DNA from: Shinella sp. WSJ-2 | Lineage (GTDB): Bacteria; Pseudomonadota; Alphaproteobacteria; Rhizobiales; Rhizobiaceae | Direction of reading: 5' to 3' | Assembly: GCF_003432075.1 (NCBI RefSeq) | Contig: NZ_QWBU01000007.1 | Coordinates: 124,001 to 188,000 of the forward strand | Length of the DNA stretch: 64,000 bases | In this document: piece by piece, positions 33,691-43,447 of the stretch | How the letters are laid out: every line of letters begins with the position of its first letter | Numbering within the stretch: the first letter of the stretch is position 1 | Notes under the pieces: model-generated | What the model was told of the DNA's origin: nothing | Database searches by the model: none | What the model saw: the letters and a program-made list of their open reading frames with translations, nothing else | Position numbers and translations under genes: made by a program

Positions 33691-34314
33691 ATGATCCTGA
33701 TTGGCCAGTATGATTCGTCCTATGTGCGCCGCGTCGGGATCGCGCTCAGGCTCTATGATATCCCGTTCGAACATCGGCCCTGGTCGGTGTTCGGCGAGGG
33801 CGAGAAGGTGCAGGCGGTCAATCCACTGATGCGGGTGCCGACGCTCGTGCTCGACGGCGGCGATGTGGTTGCCGACAGCAATTCCATCCTCGATTATCTC
33901 GACGGCCTTGTGCCAGCGGAAAGGCGGCTCTTGCCGCAGGCCGAGCCGGAGCGGCGGCAGGTGCTGAAAGTCATGACCTTCGCCACAGGCTTTGCCGATA
34001 AGGGCGTCAGCCTGTTCTATGAACGCTACCTGCATAAAACACCCTCGACCTATTTCGTCGAGCGCTGTCGTTCGCAGATTCTGACGGTTCTGGCTACGCT
34101 GGAGGACGAGCGCGCAATGCGGTCGGGACAATTCTGGTTCGGGCGGTTCACCCATGCTGATATCGCTGTCGCTTGCGCCTGGCGGCATATGCGCGAGGCG
34201 CATCCGGGTCTGATCGATCCGGACGCCTATCCCGCGCTTGCAAGCCATTGCGCCGGCATGGAGGCCTTGCCGGTGTTCCAGGAGATTTCCCAACCTTTCG
34301 TCGCGCCCGCCTGA
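33691..34314 (+). CDS. Glutathione S-transferase family protein
   Basis: A 207-residue cytoplasmic protein with a thioredoxin-like N-terminal domain (QYDSSYVRRVGIALRLYDIPFEH, then VPTLVLDGGDVVADSNSILDYLD, where the cis-Pro and glutathione-contact Asp-Ser are present) and an all-helical C-terminal domain including ADIAVACAW. The serine pair near residues 8-9 (DSSYVRR) is in the position of the catalytic residue. The substrate is unknown. Confidence 0.88.
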   Translation: MILIGQYDSSYVRRVGIALRLYDIPFEHRPWSVFGEGEKVQAVNPLMRVPTLVLDGGDVVADSNSILDYLDGLVPAERRLLPQAEPERRQVLKVMTFATGFADKGVSLFYERYLHKTPSTYFVERCRSQILTVLATLEDERAMRSGQFWFGRFTHADIAVACAWRHMREAHPGLIDPDAYPALASHCAGMEALPVFQEISQPFVAPA

Positions 34315-34351
34315 TCGGCGCGCGGGCATCCGTCTGTCGAGGAGAACTAAC

Positions 34352-35164
34352 ATGAGCACTTCAGGCACGATCAGAACCGGCATCGGCGGTTGGACCTTCG
34401 ATCCGTGGGAAGGTACCTTCTACCCGGAAAAGCTGCCGAAGAAGCGCCAACTGGAATTCGCCAGCCGTGAACTCACGGCCATCGAGGTCAACGGCACCTA
34501 TTACGGCTCTCAGAAACCGGAGACCTTTGCCAAATGGGCCTCCGAAGTGCCCGACGGTTTCATCTTCTCGCTGAAGGCCAGCCGCTTCACGACCAATCGT
34601 AAGGTTCTGGCGGATGGTGGCGAATCCGTCGAAAAATTCCTCACGCAGGGCCTGACCGAGCTCGGTGAGCATCTCGGCCCGATCCTCTGGCAATTCCCGC
34701 CGACGAAGAAATTCGAACCCGACGACTTCGAAGGCTTTCTGAAGCTGCTGCCGGAAAAGCTCGACGGCCTGACGCTGAAACATGCGCTCGAAGTGCGCAA
34801 CGAGACGTTCATGACGCCGGAATTCGCCGCCCTGGCGCGCAGATATAACGCGGCTGTGGTCTATGCACAGCACGAGGAATACCCTGAGATCGCCGATGTT
34901 ACGGCCGATTTTGTCTATGCGCGCCTGCAAAAGGGCTCGGACGACATCAAGACGTGCTACCCCGAAAAGGCCCTCGATGAATGGGCCGTGCGGATCAAGG
35001 AATGGGCTGCCGGCGGCGAGCCCTCGGACCTGCCGAAGATCGATCCCGATGCAAAGCCGGTCAGGAAGGCCCGCGACGTCTTCGCCTTTTTCATCACGTC
35101 AGGCAAAGTGAACGCGCCGAACGGTGCGCGGGAACTGCAGAAGCGCACGCAGCCGAAAGGCTGA
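34352..35164 (+). CDS. DUF72 family protein (YecE-like)
   Basis: A 270-residue cytoplasmic TIM-barrel protein of the DUF72 family: early IRTGIGGWTFDPWEGTFYP, then TAIEVNGTYYGSQKPETFAKWA, FSLKASRFTTN and ILWQFPPTKKF are diagnostic. The biochemical role is unknown. GAGGAGAAC precedes the ATG. It converges on the EamA gene (9 bp between stops). Confidence 0.9.
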   Translation: MSTSGTIRTGIGGWTFDPWEGTFYPEKLPKKRQLEFASRELTAIEVNGTYYGSQKPETFAKWASEVPDGFIFSLKASRFTTNRKVLADGGESVEKFLTQGLTELGEHLGPILWQFPPTKKFEPDDFEGFLKLLPEKLDGLTLKHALEVRNETFMTPEFAALARRYNAAVVYAQHEEYPEIADVTADFVYARLQKGSDDIKTCYPEKALDEWAVRIKEWAAGGEPSDLPKIDPDAKPVRKARDVFAFFITSGKVNAPNGARELQKRTQPKG

Positions 35165-35173
35165 TCGCGAGGC

Positions 35174-36058
35174 CTATGTGGCCTGTACCTGCCGGCGGGC
35201 GACAAGGCGCGGACCAAGCACGGTGAAGATAAGACCGCATACGACGAGGGCGGCGCCGGCAAGCCGCGATGGGCCGAACGTCTCGCCGAGCGCGAGGGCC
35301 GAAAAACTCATGCCGAAGATCGGCACGAGCAGCGAGAAAGGCGCGACGGTGGCGACGCCGTACTTGCGGATCATCGCGCCCCAGACGGCGAAGCTGAAGA
35401 TGGTGGCGGCATAGGCGATGTAGGCGACGGCGCCGATACCCTCCCAGCTGAGCGCCTGAAGCGTGGCTATGTCGCGCTCGGCCCCTTCAGTGACAAGCGA
35501 GATGATGGCGAGCGGGATCGGTGGCACGAGGCTGGCCCAGACCATCAGCGCGAGCATATCGACATTGCCCGCCTTCTTCGTCAGCATGTTGGAGAAGGCC
35601 CAGGCAAGGCCGGCCGCGAGCACCAGTCCCAGGCCAGTATAAGTGAAGCTGCTGTCGACCGTCGCTGCAATGAGCGCCATTCCGCCAAAGGCTAGAACGA
35701 TGCCGGCGATCTGTACGGGCTGCGGCCGGTTCCCGTAGAACACGGCGGCAAGGGCAATCGTGAAAAAGACCTGCGACTGCATGAGCAGCGAGGCGAGGCC
35801 GGCGGAAACGCCGACGGCCATACCGATGAAGAGCAGGCTGAACTTCACAACGCCAAGCACCAGCCCGATGCCGACGACGATGCGCCAGGAAACGGCGGGT
35901 CGCGGCAGGAAGAAGACGAGCGGCAGGGCAGCGAACAGAAAGCGCAGGGCGGAAAACAGGATCGGCGGAAAATTGGCGATGCCGACCTTGATGACGACGA
36001 AGTTGAAGCCCCAGACGACGGCGACAAGCACGAGCAGCGCGATATCAACAAGCCCCAT
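35174..36058 (-). CDS. EamA/DMT-superfamily transporter
   Basis: A 294-residue inner-membrane protein with ten hydrophobic segments in two EamA repeats (first repeat VVWGFNFVVIKVGIANFPP, second around GLGLVLAAGLAWAFSNMLTKK). It is probably a small-metabolite exporter such as an amino-acid efflux protein; the substrate cannot be read. It lies on the same strand as, and downstream of, nnr, 63 bp away across nnr's end. Confidence 0.88.
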   Translation of the reverse strand: MGLVDIALLVLVAVVWGFNFVVIKVGIANFPPILFSALRFLFAALPLVFFLPRPAVSWRIVVGIGLVLGVVKFSLLFIGMAVGVSAGLASLLMQSQVFFTIALAAVFYGNRPQPVQIAGIVLAFGGMALIAATVDSSFTYTGLGLVLAAGLAWAFSNMLTKKAGNVDMLALMVWASLVPPIPLAIISLVTEGAERDIATLQALSWEGIGAVAYIAYAATIFSFAVWGAMIRKYGVATVAPFSLLVPIFGMSFSALALGETFGPSRLAGAALVVCGLIFTVLGPRLVARRQVQAT

Positions 36059-36121
36059 GACGGCCGAATCCTCTTTTGTGACGGCTCACAATCCTTATCG
36101 GGCACGTTAAGCCGGCCAAAG

Positions 36122-37612
36122 TCATTTCATTTGATCGAAGCCATCAAACGCGCTGATGAGACTTTCGGCCGTCAGCCCCTCGCCCGCCTTCCGCCCAGCC
36201 GCGCCATGACGCCACACGGCGCTGGCGGCGGCTTCGAAAGCGGGCATGCCCTGCGCGAGATGGGCGCCTACGATGCCGGCAAGGACATCGCCGGAGCCGG
36301 CCGTCGCCAGCCATGGCGGGGCGTTGTCGTTGACGAGTACGCGGCCGTCGGGAGCGGCGATGACGCTATCGGCCCCCTTGAGGATGACGACGCCGTTGCT
36401 GCGGGTGGCAGCCCTGCGTGCGCGGTCGATCTTCGAGAGTGCGGCGTCGCTGGCAAGATCGGAAAACAGCCGGGCGAACTCTCCGTCATGCGGAGTGAGG
36501 ACGAGCCGCGGGCTTCCTGTGGCAAAGAGAGAAAACAGCGCTTGCGGATCGTCGCGGAAGGCGCTGATCCCATCGGCGTCCAGAACCAGGCGGCGATCCT
36601 TTTCTGCGAGCAGGCGAACATATCGTCTTGCCGTGTTAGGATCGCCGAAACCTGGGCCGAGAACGAATGTTTTCAACCGTTCGTCCTCCAGCAGCTTTGC
36701 CAGATCTTTTTCGCCGTCAACGACCTTCAGCATGACCGCGGTGAGATGCGTGGCATTGGCAGGCGCCGCCTCCCGAGATGACACCACGGTGACGAGGCCG
36801 GCGCCGGCGTGAAGTCCGGCTGCGGCGGAAAGCCTTGCCGCGCCGGTCGTCAAGGCGGGTCCGGAAAACACGGCGAGATGGCCGCGCAAATATTTGTGGG
36901 TCGCGCCGGTCTGCGCCGGTTGGGCCATACGCCAGATAGCTGGCCTGTTGACCCGGACATGGTCGCCATGCCGCACGAGAAGGCGCCCGGGAATGCCGAT
37001 GTCGAAGACTTCCAGCGCGCCGGCAAGATCCCTGCCGGGCAGCAACACGTGGCCGGGCTTTCGACACATGAAGGTGACGGTCGCCTCGGCCGTGAAGGCG
37101 GCGCCCCTGATTTGCCCCGTGCGTCCATCGACCCCGGAGGGGAGATCGACGGCGAGCACCGCAACGGCGGCCTTGCGCACCGCATCGATGACGTCGGCCA
37201 CCGCTTCGGGAACATCGCGCGACAGGCCGGCGCCGAACAGGGCGTCGACGATGACGTCGCCGATGCAGGGCGTATAGCCCGAAAGCGGTGCAACGCGGCC
37301 CTGGAAGGCGGCGAAGGCGCGTGCAGCGTCGCCGGTAAGCAAAGCCGGTTCGCCAAGGGCGTGGACAGTGACCGTTGCGCCCGCTTCCATCAGGGCACGC
37401 GCTGCGACATAGCCGTCGCCGCCATTGTTGCCCGGGCCGCAGAGCACCGCGAAACGCAGTGCGCCGGGATATCGGCGAAGCGCCGCGGCGGCGACGGCCT
37501 GCCCTGCCCGCTCCATCAGGCCATAGCTCGAAAGACCGGATTGCGCAGCGGCGCGGTCGATGTTGCCCATGTCCTCGGGCGTGACGATCAGCGTGTCAAT
37601 TTCCTGGTGCAT
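36122..37612 (-). CDS. nnr: Bifunctional NAD(P)H-hydrate epimerase / ADP-dependent dehydratase
   Basis: Repairs hydrated NADH and NADPH. The 496-residue fusion carries the YjeF_N epimerase domain at about 1-215 (AVLCGPGNNGGDGYVAARAL, later VLAVDLPSGVDG) and the carbohydrate-kinase-like dehydratase domain at about 225-490 (LGPGFGDPNTARRYV, VLDADGISAF, LTPHDGEFARLF, and the nucleotide site ATAGSGDVLAGIVG). It is divergent from glnB; the 362 bp between them hold sigma-54 motifs and a large inverted repeat. Confidence 0.94.
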   Translation of the reverse strand: MHQEIDTLIVTPEDMGNIDRAAAQSGLSSYGLMERAGQAVAAAALRRYPGALRFAVLCGPGNNGGDGYVAARALMEAGATVTVHALGEPALLTGDAARAFAAFQGRVAPLSGYTPCIGDVIVDALFGAGLSRDVPEAVADVIDAVRKAAVAVLAVDLPSGVDGRTGQIRGAAFTAEATVTFMCRKPGHVLLPGRDLAGALEVFDIGIPGRLLVRHGDHVRVNRPAIWRMAQPAQTGATHKYLRGHLAVFSGPALTTGAARLSAAAGLHAGAGLVTVVSSREAAPANATHLTAVMLKVVDGEKDLAKLLEDERLKTFVLGPGFGDPNTARRYVRLLAEKDRRLVLDADGISAFRDDPQALFSLFATGSPRLVLTPHDGEFARLFSDLASDAALSKIDRARRAATRSNGVVILKGADSVIAAPDGRVLVNDNAPPWLATAGSGDVLAGIVGAHLAQGMPAFEAAASAVWRHGAAGRKAGEGLTAESLISAFDGFDQMK

Positions 37613-37643
37613 GCCCTACCATGCCCGCAAAGGACAGGATGAG

Positions 37644-37733
37644 ACAAGTCCAGCGCAAATCTATGCATTTGATCATTTTTTCATCATATGCACAGTCTGT
37701 ATGCTTAAATTTGCGGCGTCATGTTGGACTTGT
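37644..37733. repeat. Compound inverted repeat between nnr and glnB
   Basis: ACAAGTCCA (37644-37652) and CGCAAAT (37654-37660) are matched in order by ATTTGCG (37709-37715) and TGGACTTGT (37725-37733). Inside lies a second dyad, TGCATTTGAT (37664-37673) against ATCATATGCA (37683-37692), nine of ten pairs. It could be a structured leader of the minus-strand nnr transcript or an operator region for glnB. Confidence 0.55.
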
Positions 37734-37839
37734 GATCGAAGGCCTGCGGGTCGTTGCCTGCCGACGCAGAAAGTGACAATTTTTAGGCAGATTCCACTGG
37801 CCCTTTCCTACGGAAAGCCGCATCATCGCCACGTGATGA

Positions 37840-38313
<474 letters not shown>

Positions 38314-38372
38314 TCCCGCCCGGCTGTCCGGCCGAGGCCATCCACTCGTCATTTCACACAGGGACCATACAC

Positions 38373-39782
38373 ATGACGACTGCCAACGAAATCCTCAAGC
38401 AAATCAAGGAAAACGACGTCAAGTTCGTCGACCTGCGCTTCACCGACCCGCGCGGTAAGCTGCATCACGTCACGATGGACGTCGGCGTCGTCGATGAAGA
38501 CATGTTCGCCGATGGCGTTATGTTCGACGGTTCCTCGATCGGCGGCTGGAAGGCCATCAACGAGTCCGACATGGTGCTGATGCCCGATCCGGCAACGGTT
38601 CACGTCGACCCGTTCTTCGCGCAGTCGACCCTCGTCATCATGTGCGACATTCTCGACCCGGTTTCGGGCGAAGCCTATAACCGAGACCCGCGCGGCACGG
38701 CCAAGAAGGCCGAAGCCTACCTCAAGGCCTCTGGTATCGGCGACACGGTCTATGCCGGCCCGGAACCGGAATTCTTCGTGTTCGACGACGTCAAGTACAA
38801 GGCCGACCCGTACAACACCGGCTTCAAGCTCGACTCGTCGGAACTGCCGTCCAACGATGACACCGACTACGAGACCGGCAACCTCGGCCACCGTCCGCGC
38901 GTCAAGGGCGGCTACTTCCCGGTTCCCCCGGTCGATTCGTGCCAGGACATGCGTTCGGAAATGCTCACGGTTCTGACCGAGATGGGTGTCACCGTCGAAA
39001 AGCAGCACCATGAAGTGGCAGCCGCCCAGCACGAGCTCGGCGTAAAGTTCGACACGCTCGTTCGCAGCGCCGACAAGGTGCAGATCTACAAATACGTCGT
39101 GCACCAAGTCGCCAATGCCTATGGCAAGACGGCCACCTTCATGCCGAAGCCGATCTTCGGCGACAACGGCTCGGGCATGCACGTCCACCTGTCGATCTGG
39201 AAGGATTCGAAGCCCCAGTTCGCCGGCGACGAATATGCCGGTCTGTCGGAAAGCTGCCTCTACTTCATCGGTGGCATCATCAAGCATGCCAAGTCGATCA
39301 ACGCTTTCACCAACCCGACGACGAACTCCTACAAGCGTCTCGTTCCGGGCTATGAAGCGCCGGTTCTGCTCGCCTACTCGGCCCGCAACCGCTCGGCCTC
39401 CTGCCGCATTCCGTTCGGCACGGGTCCGAAGTCCAAGCGCGTCGAAATCCGCTTCCCCGACCCGCTCGGCAACCCGTACCTCGGCTTCGCCGCCATGCTG
39501 ATGGCCGGCCTCGACGGCATCAAGAACAAGATCCATCCCGGCAAGGCCATGGACAAGGACCTGTACGACTTGCCGCCGAAGGAGCTGAAGAAGATCCCGA
39601 CGGTTTGCGGCTCGCTGCGCGAAGCGCTGGAAAGCCTCGACAAGGACCGCAAGTATCTGACGGCCGGCGGCGTGTTCGACGACGACCAGATCGACAGCTA
39701 CATCGAGCTGAAGATGGTCGAAGTGATGCGCTTCGAAATGACCCCGCACCCGGTCGAATTCGACATGTATTATTCGGCCTGA
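38373..39782 (+). CDS. glnA: Glutamine synthetase type I
   Basis: Makes glutamine from glutamate, ammonia and ATP as a cytoplasmic dodecamer. The 469-residue protein has the beta-grasp start, the FDGSSIGGW latch, the metal-binding AGPEPEFF, the ATP-site [17 protein letters not shown] and the NRSASCRIP loop. Tyr398 in KDLYDLPP is the adenylylation site of the GSI-beta group, so activity should be controlled by GlnE and the PII protein encoded just upstream. Two tandem terminators follow. Confidence 0.97.
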   Translation: MTTANEILKQIKENDVKFVDLRFTDPRGKLHHVTMDVGVVDEDMFADGVMFDGSSIGGWKAINESDMVLMPDPATVHVDPFFAQSTLVIMCDILDPVSGEAYNRDPRGTAKKAEAYLKASGIGDTVYAGPEPEFFVFDDVKYKADPYNTGFKLDSSELPSNDDTDYETGNLGHRPRVKGGYFPVPPVDSCQDMRSEMLTVLTEMGVTVEKQHHEVAAAQHELGVKFDTLVRSADKVQIYKYVVHQVANAYGKTATFMPKPIFGDNGSGMHVHLSIWKDSKPQFAGDEYAGLSESCLYFIGGIIKHAKSINAFTNPTTNSYKRLVPGYEAPVLLAYSARNRSASCRIPFGTGPKSKRVEIRFPDPLGNPYLGFAAMLMAGLDGIKNKIHPGKAMDKDLYDLPPKELKKIPTVCGSLREALESLDKDRKYLTAGGVFDDDQIDSYIELKMVEVMRFEMTPHPVEFDMYYSA

Positions 39783-39793
39783 TCGGCCGGTAT

Positions 39794-39820
39794 CCCTCCC
39801 GCTGCAAGGCGGGAGGGTTT
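39794..39820 (+). terminator. Rho-independent terminator after glnA (first)
   Basis: CCCTCCCGC pairs with GCGGGAGGG over a six-base loop, followed by TTT. It starts 11 bp after the glnA stop. Confidence 0.75.
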
Positions 39821-39830
39821 CACAAGACGA

Positions 39831-39857
39831 AAAACCCGGCCATTGGCCGGGTTTTTT
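39831..39857. terminator. Terminator after glnA (second), shared with the TAXI gene
   Basis: AAAACCCGGCC pairs with GGCCGGGTTTT around a three-base loop and runs on to six T residues on the plus strand. With its leading A-run it can also end the minus-strand TAXI gene that stops at 39883. Confidence 0.9.
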
Positions 39858-39882
39858 GTTGGTCGGCGAAATGTCGCCGGCG

Positions 39883-40917
39883 TTACTGCTGGAGCCTCTT
39901 CTTCAAAAGGTCGAGATACTCCTCGTTTGAACCGTCCGCACCGCCGGATGCAGCACTAGCGGCCGGTTTGCAGCTCGGCTTGTAGTCCATTGCCATGCCG
40001 GCCTTCACGCAGACGCCGACCTGCCAGCCGGGCGGCAGTGCGGAAAGGTCCACGGTCTTCCATTTCGGGTGTCCCGTCGTCTTCAGCTTGTCGAGGCCGG
40101 TGATAATGAGGTTGGAGAAGTCGGCGACCGTCTTGCAGCTGTCGCGGTGATAGGCGTTGCGCTTGATGTCGTAGTCATAGGTCATCATCACGGCTTTGAC
40201 CGCGATGAGATCGACAGGCTGGTCCTGGAAGGAATAGGTGCCGGCCTCGATGCGCGACGGCGTGTAGGTCGCAAGCAGCGGCGCTTCTGTGATCGGCAGG
40301 AGATGGAATTTCGCCTTGTCGATCGTGGTGCTGGTAAAGAGCGATGCGGGCGCGCCGGCGACGTAGAAGAACGCGTCGATCTCGCCGGAGAGCAGTTTCG
40401 GCAGTGCCTCGTCCGGGTTAATGTCGAGCCGCTCGCCGGCCTTCACCCGCAGGATATCCATGATCAGGGTCGCCGTCAGGAAGGTGCCCGAATCCTTCTT
40501 GCCGACCGCGATCTTCTTGCCGGCGAGGTCCTTCATGCCGGCAATGTCCTTGCGCGCCAGTACATGAATCTCTTCGTTGTAGAGCGGGAACATGATGCGC
40601 ACGCCCTTGACCGCCTTCTGAACCTCCGGATCGTTCGCCTCGAACGTCTTCAGATATTCCAGCACGTCGCTCTGCACGATGCCAAATTGCGTGTTGCGCC
40701 GATTGCGCACACCGACGAAGTTTTCGAGCGAGCCGGCGCTCTCCACCACATTGAGGTTCAGGCCGCATTCAGCGCCGAGGGCTGCGATATCGCGGCCGAT
40801 CTTGATATAGGTACCCTGCGGGCCGCCCGTCATGATGTTGCGCTCGAAACTCTCAGCGGATGCGCCGCCGACGGAAAGCGCAAGGCCGAGCGCGGCTGCC
40901 AGAACAGATCGCTTCAT
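39883..40917 (-). CDS. TAXI-family TRAP-type solute-binding protein
   Basis: A 344-residue exported receptor: signal peptide (cleavage expected after GGASA) and the TAXI fold with TGGPQGTYIKIGRDIAAL near the start and NVVESAGSLENFVGVRN, both typical. TAXI receptors normally work with a fused DctQM-like permease, but no permease gene lies beside it, so it depends on a distant partner or has another role. The C-terminus adds a Ser/Ala/Gly-rich linker and a charged helix (NEEYLDLLKKRLQQ) beyond the usual fold. Four cysteines in the mature protein could form disulfides. Confidence 0.85.
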   Translation of the reverse strand: MKRSVLAAALGLALSVGGASAESFERNIMTGGPQGTYIKIGRDIAALGAECGLNLNVVESAGSLENFVGVRNRRNTQFGIVQSDVLEYLKTFEANDPEVQKAVKGVRIMFPLYNEEIHVLARKDIAGMKDLAGKKIAVGKKDSGTFLTATLIMDILRVKAGERLDINPDEALPKLLSGEIDAFFYVAGAPASLFTSTTIDKAKFHLLPITEAPLLATYTPSRIEAGTYSFQDQPVDLIAVKAVMMTYDYDIKRNAYHRDSCKTVADFSNLIITGLDKLKTTGHPKWKTVDLSALPPGWQVGVCVKAGMAMDYKPSCKPAASAASGGADGSNEEYLDLLKKRLQQ

Positions 40918-40954
40918 CGAAATCTCCTTCCAGAACCGGCAAGCGCCGGCGTGA

Positions 40955-41986
40955 TTAACAGCCGCTGTCGAGATCGCGCATCAGGTTGCGCATCGCCAGC
41001 GCCGGTATGTGTTTGAAGACGCCGCCAAGCGCGGTGGTAACGCATTCGCCCGATACCAGTGTGCGCTCGAGCTGGTCGCGCTGGTCGCCGGTCAGCCGGT
41101 CGAGGCCAGGCATGACCCGGACTGCTGCGGCCACCAGCGCCGCGTTGCGCGGGCTGCGGCCGTCTGTTGCAGGTTTTGCGTTGTCGAGCGCCGGCTTGGT
41201 GCCGCCGTCCTTCTGGCCATCAGGCTTCGCGGCGGCCGCCGCGGCCTCCAGCGCCTCGATCCGCGCCGTAAGCGCCTGATTGCGCGCATTCAGCGTGGCG
41301 ACCTCGCGTTCCTTGGTGGCGATGCCTTCCTGCAGGATCGGAATTTCCTTCGCGCGCAGCTGTTCTTCCGCATTCTGTGCTTCCTTGAGTTCGCGGCGCA
41401 GCGTATCGGCCTCGGCCTCCAGACGCTCCGTTTCGGCGCTTTGCGTCGTGTTTCGGGTGTCGCGGGCCTGATCCAGCGCCTTTTCCAGCCGCGCGATCTG
41501 GTCGGCCTGCAGCGAAAGCCGGCGCTCGCGGTCGAGCACGGCCTCATCGGCACGTTTCTTCAGGGCTTCGGCATCGGCGACGCGCTGCGCGGCCAGCTCA
41601 AGGTCGTTTTCAAGCTTGGGGATGACTTCACGGGTTAATCGGGCGTTTTCGGCAACTGCAAGCGCACCATCGGAAGCGCTCGTGTTGCTTTTCAGAGAAT
41701 CGAGCTGGCGCTTGAGCGTGCCGTTCTCCTCGGTCAGCGCCTGTGCTTTCTGGCTGTTTTCCTCAACCTGAGCCGAGCGGGCATCGAGTTCCTTGGCCAG
41801 GTCGGCGATGCGCTGATCGCGCGCTTCGATCTCGCCCGCGGGTGCTGCACCGTCCATGATGCGGAAAGCCCCATAGCCACCGGCCCCACCGAGCGCCAGA
41901 CTGACCACGACGGCGAACAGGATGGCGCCGATGCCTCCGCCACCCGAGGTCTGTCCGTTGCCGCTCCTGCCCCACTGATTATTCAT
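40955..41986 (-). CDS. Membrane-anchored coiled-coil protein
   Basis: A 343-residue protein with a Gly-rich start, one membrane segment at about residues 20-42 (GAILFAVVVSLALGGAGG), then roughly 190 residues of Glu/Ala/Leu/Arg heptad repeats predicted to form a long coiled coil, an Ala/Lys/Asp-rich linker and a small C-terminal domain with two cysteines (SGECVTTALGGVFKHIPALA... DSGC). The topology is probably inside-to-periplasm. I do not recognise a named family. ATG 41986 follows GGCGGATC. It precedes the TAXI receptor in the same direction (37 bp), so the two may work together. Confidence 0.75.
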   Translation of the reverse strand: MNNQWGRSGNGQTSGGGGIGAILFAVVVSLALGGAGGYGAFRIMDGAAPAGEIEARDQRIADLAKELDARSAQVEENSQKAQALTEENGTLKRQLDSLKSNTSASDGALAVAENARLTREVIPKLENDLELAAQRVADAEALKKRADEAVLDRERRLSLQADQIARLEKALDQARDTRNTTQSAETERLEAEADTLRRELKEAQNAEEQLRAKEIPILQEGIATKEREVATLNARNQALTARIEALEAAAAAAKPDGQKDGGTKPALDNAKPATDGRSPRNAALVAAAVRVMPGLDRLTGDQRDQLERTLVSGECVTTALGGVFKHIPALAMRNLMRDLDSGC

Positions 41987-42141
41987 GCCGCCCGATCCGC
42001 CTGAGATGCTATTCTTCGAGGTACGCTGAAACCGCTGGAGGCGCAAGCGCAACACGCCCTGTATGAAAGACGTGTGACAGCGGTGGAACTATTGATGTTT
42101 CTGCGCAATTACCCAAATATAAGGGGAAAGGTAGGTACGCC

Positions 42142-42474
42142 ATGAAGATGCGTAACGCAAAATTTGCCATCGGCGACATCGTCCGCCATCGGGTCTTTCC
42201 CTTCCGTGGCGTGATCTTTGATGTCGACCCGGAATTCGCCAATACGGAGGAATGGTGGAATGCCATTCCGGCCGAAATCCGGCCCTCAAAGGATCAGCCC
42301 TTCTATCACCTGTTCGCCGAGAATGCGGACAGCGAGTATGTCGCCTATGTCTCGGAGCAGAACCTCGTGCCCGACGACAGCGGCCAGCCCATCCGCCACC
42401 CGCAGGTGCGTGCGCTGATGGACGTGGACCAGGGACATTACCGCTGGAAGGAAGAAACCGGCGTTTTCCACTGA
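42142..42474 (+). CDS. hspQ: Heat shock protein HspQ (YccV-like, hemimethylated-DNA-binding domain)
   Basis: A 110-residue cytoplasmic protein of the YccV/HspQ family, known in enterics as a heat-shock protein that influences DnaA stability and serves as Lon specificity enhancer. Diagnostic segments are FAIGDIVRHRVFPFRGVIFDVDP, then EEWW and QPFYHLFAEN, with the YVSEQNLVPDDSG stretch. The C-terminal DVDQGHYRWKEETG is alphaproteobacterial. ATG 42142 lies behind AGGGGAAAGGTAGG; a second in-frame ATG follows two codons later. A bidirectional terminator follows. Confidence 0.93.
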   Translation: MKMRNAKFAIGDIVRHRVFPFRGVIFDVDPEFANTEEWWNAIPAEIRPSKDQPFYHLFAENADSEYVAYVSEQNLVPDDSGQPIRHPQVRALMDVDQGHYRWKEETGVFH

Positions 42475-42501
42475 CCGTTTCGCCTCTACGTTTCAGGCAA
42501 C

Positions 42502-42529
42502 AAAAAACCCGGCCGACGGCCGGGTTTTT
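42502..42529. terminator. Bidirectional terminator between hspQ and the IalB-like gene
   Basis: AAAAACCCGGCC pairs with GGCCGGGTTTTT around a three-base loop (GAC). The A-run and T-run on either side allow it to act on both converging transcripts. Confidence 0.9.
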
Positions 42530-42552
42530 CATATCTGGAATAAACGTGACGC

Positions 42553-43176
42553 TTACTGGCTCTTGGCAGCCTTCTGGGCGTCTTCAAGCTTCTTGCGGGC
42601 TTCTTCCGCCTTCTTCTGCATTTCGTCCTGCAGCAGGCGCTGGCGCTCTTCGAGCTTTGACTGTTCGATCGGCTCGCCGTCGAACACGCCGGTGAAGCCT
42701 TCGAGCGACATCTTGATCGGGTTCGGCGCGCGCTGGAAGTTGATCGAGGTCAGGACCAGTTCGCCACCCTTCTTGAGGCTTGCGATCATCTGGTCCGTGA
42801 GCAGCACTTCAGCAACGCACTTGTCGGGCATGCAGATGGCGTAGTCGAGCTTCAGGCCCTTGCCGCCGTCGATCTGCATCTGGATGCCCGGCGGGATGAG
42901 GCGTGCGCTCGGAACAGAGACCTGCATGATCTTGCGGTTGGTCTTGCCGGTGACGGTGATAAGGCCGACAGCCGTGATGAGCTGGCCGCTGCTTGCGGTC
43001 AGCAGGTTCTGCACGATGCAGACGTCGTTGTCTTCCTGCTTGGTGCAGACCTTGAACCAGCCTTTCGGCGGTGCGGCCTGCTGAGCCTGAGATACGGAGG
43101 GAGCCGCCGCCAGGGCAACCGACGCGGCGAAAGCGGAAAGCACGGTCCGCTTGATGAGGTTCGATGTGAAGATCAT
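42553..43176 (-). CDS. Invasion-associated locus B (IalB) family protein
   Basis: A 207-residue exported protein: signal peptide (cleavage expected after VSQA) and the IalB domain (GWFKVCTKQEDNDVCIVQNLL, later LDYAICMPDKCVAEVLL), whose four cysteines probably form two disulfides. IalB was named in Bartonella as needed for erythrocyte entry, but the family is widespread in free-living rhizobia, where its role is unclear. The C-terminal 40 residues form a charged helix (EERQRLLQDEMQKKAEEARK). The ATG at 43176 is chosen because it gives the signal peptide. Confidence 0.88.
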   Translation of the reverse strand: MIFTSNLIKRTVLSAFAASVALAAAPSVSQAQQAAPPKGWFKVCTKQEDNDVCIVQNLLTASSGQLITAVGLITVTGKTNRKIMQVSVPSARLIPPGIQMQIDGGKGLKLDYAICMPDKCVAEVLLTDQMIASLKKGGELVLTSINFQRAPNPIKMSLEGFTGVFDGEPIEQSKLEERQRLLQDEMQKKAEEARKKLEDAQKAAKSQ

Positions 43177-43447
43177 ACGAGTTCGGTCTCCTGAAAATCC
43201 GGTGCCGGAGCAACGACGCTCCTCCAAGCCCCTCTGGCGTGGGTCAGTCGTGCGCTCTCCTGTCGGCGAATTGAGGCATTTGCATGACCCGCTTCGGCGA
43301 CACCTGTTACAATGGGCCGCGCCGGATATCCAGCCTTTCCTTGCGAAATTCGCCTATAGGACTGATTTCCCGCACCCGCCGCACTATTGTGTCTATTGCG
43401 CGCAGTATAAACACAGGAATCACACGGAATCGACGAGGAGAGCCCCT

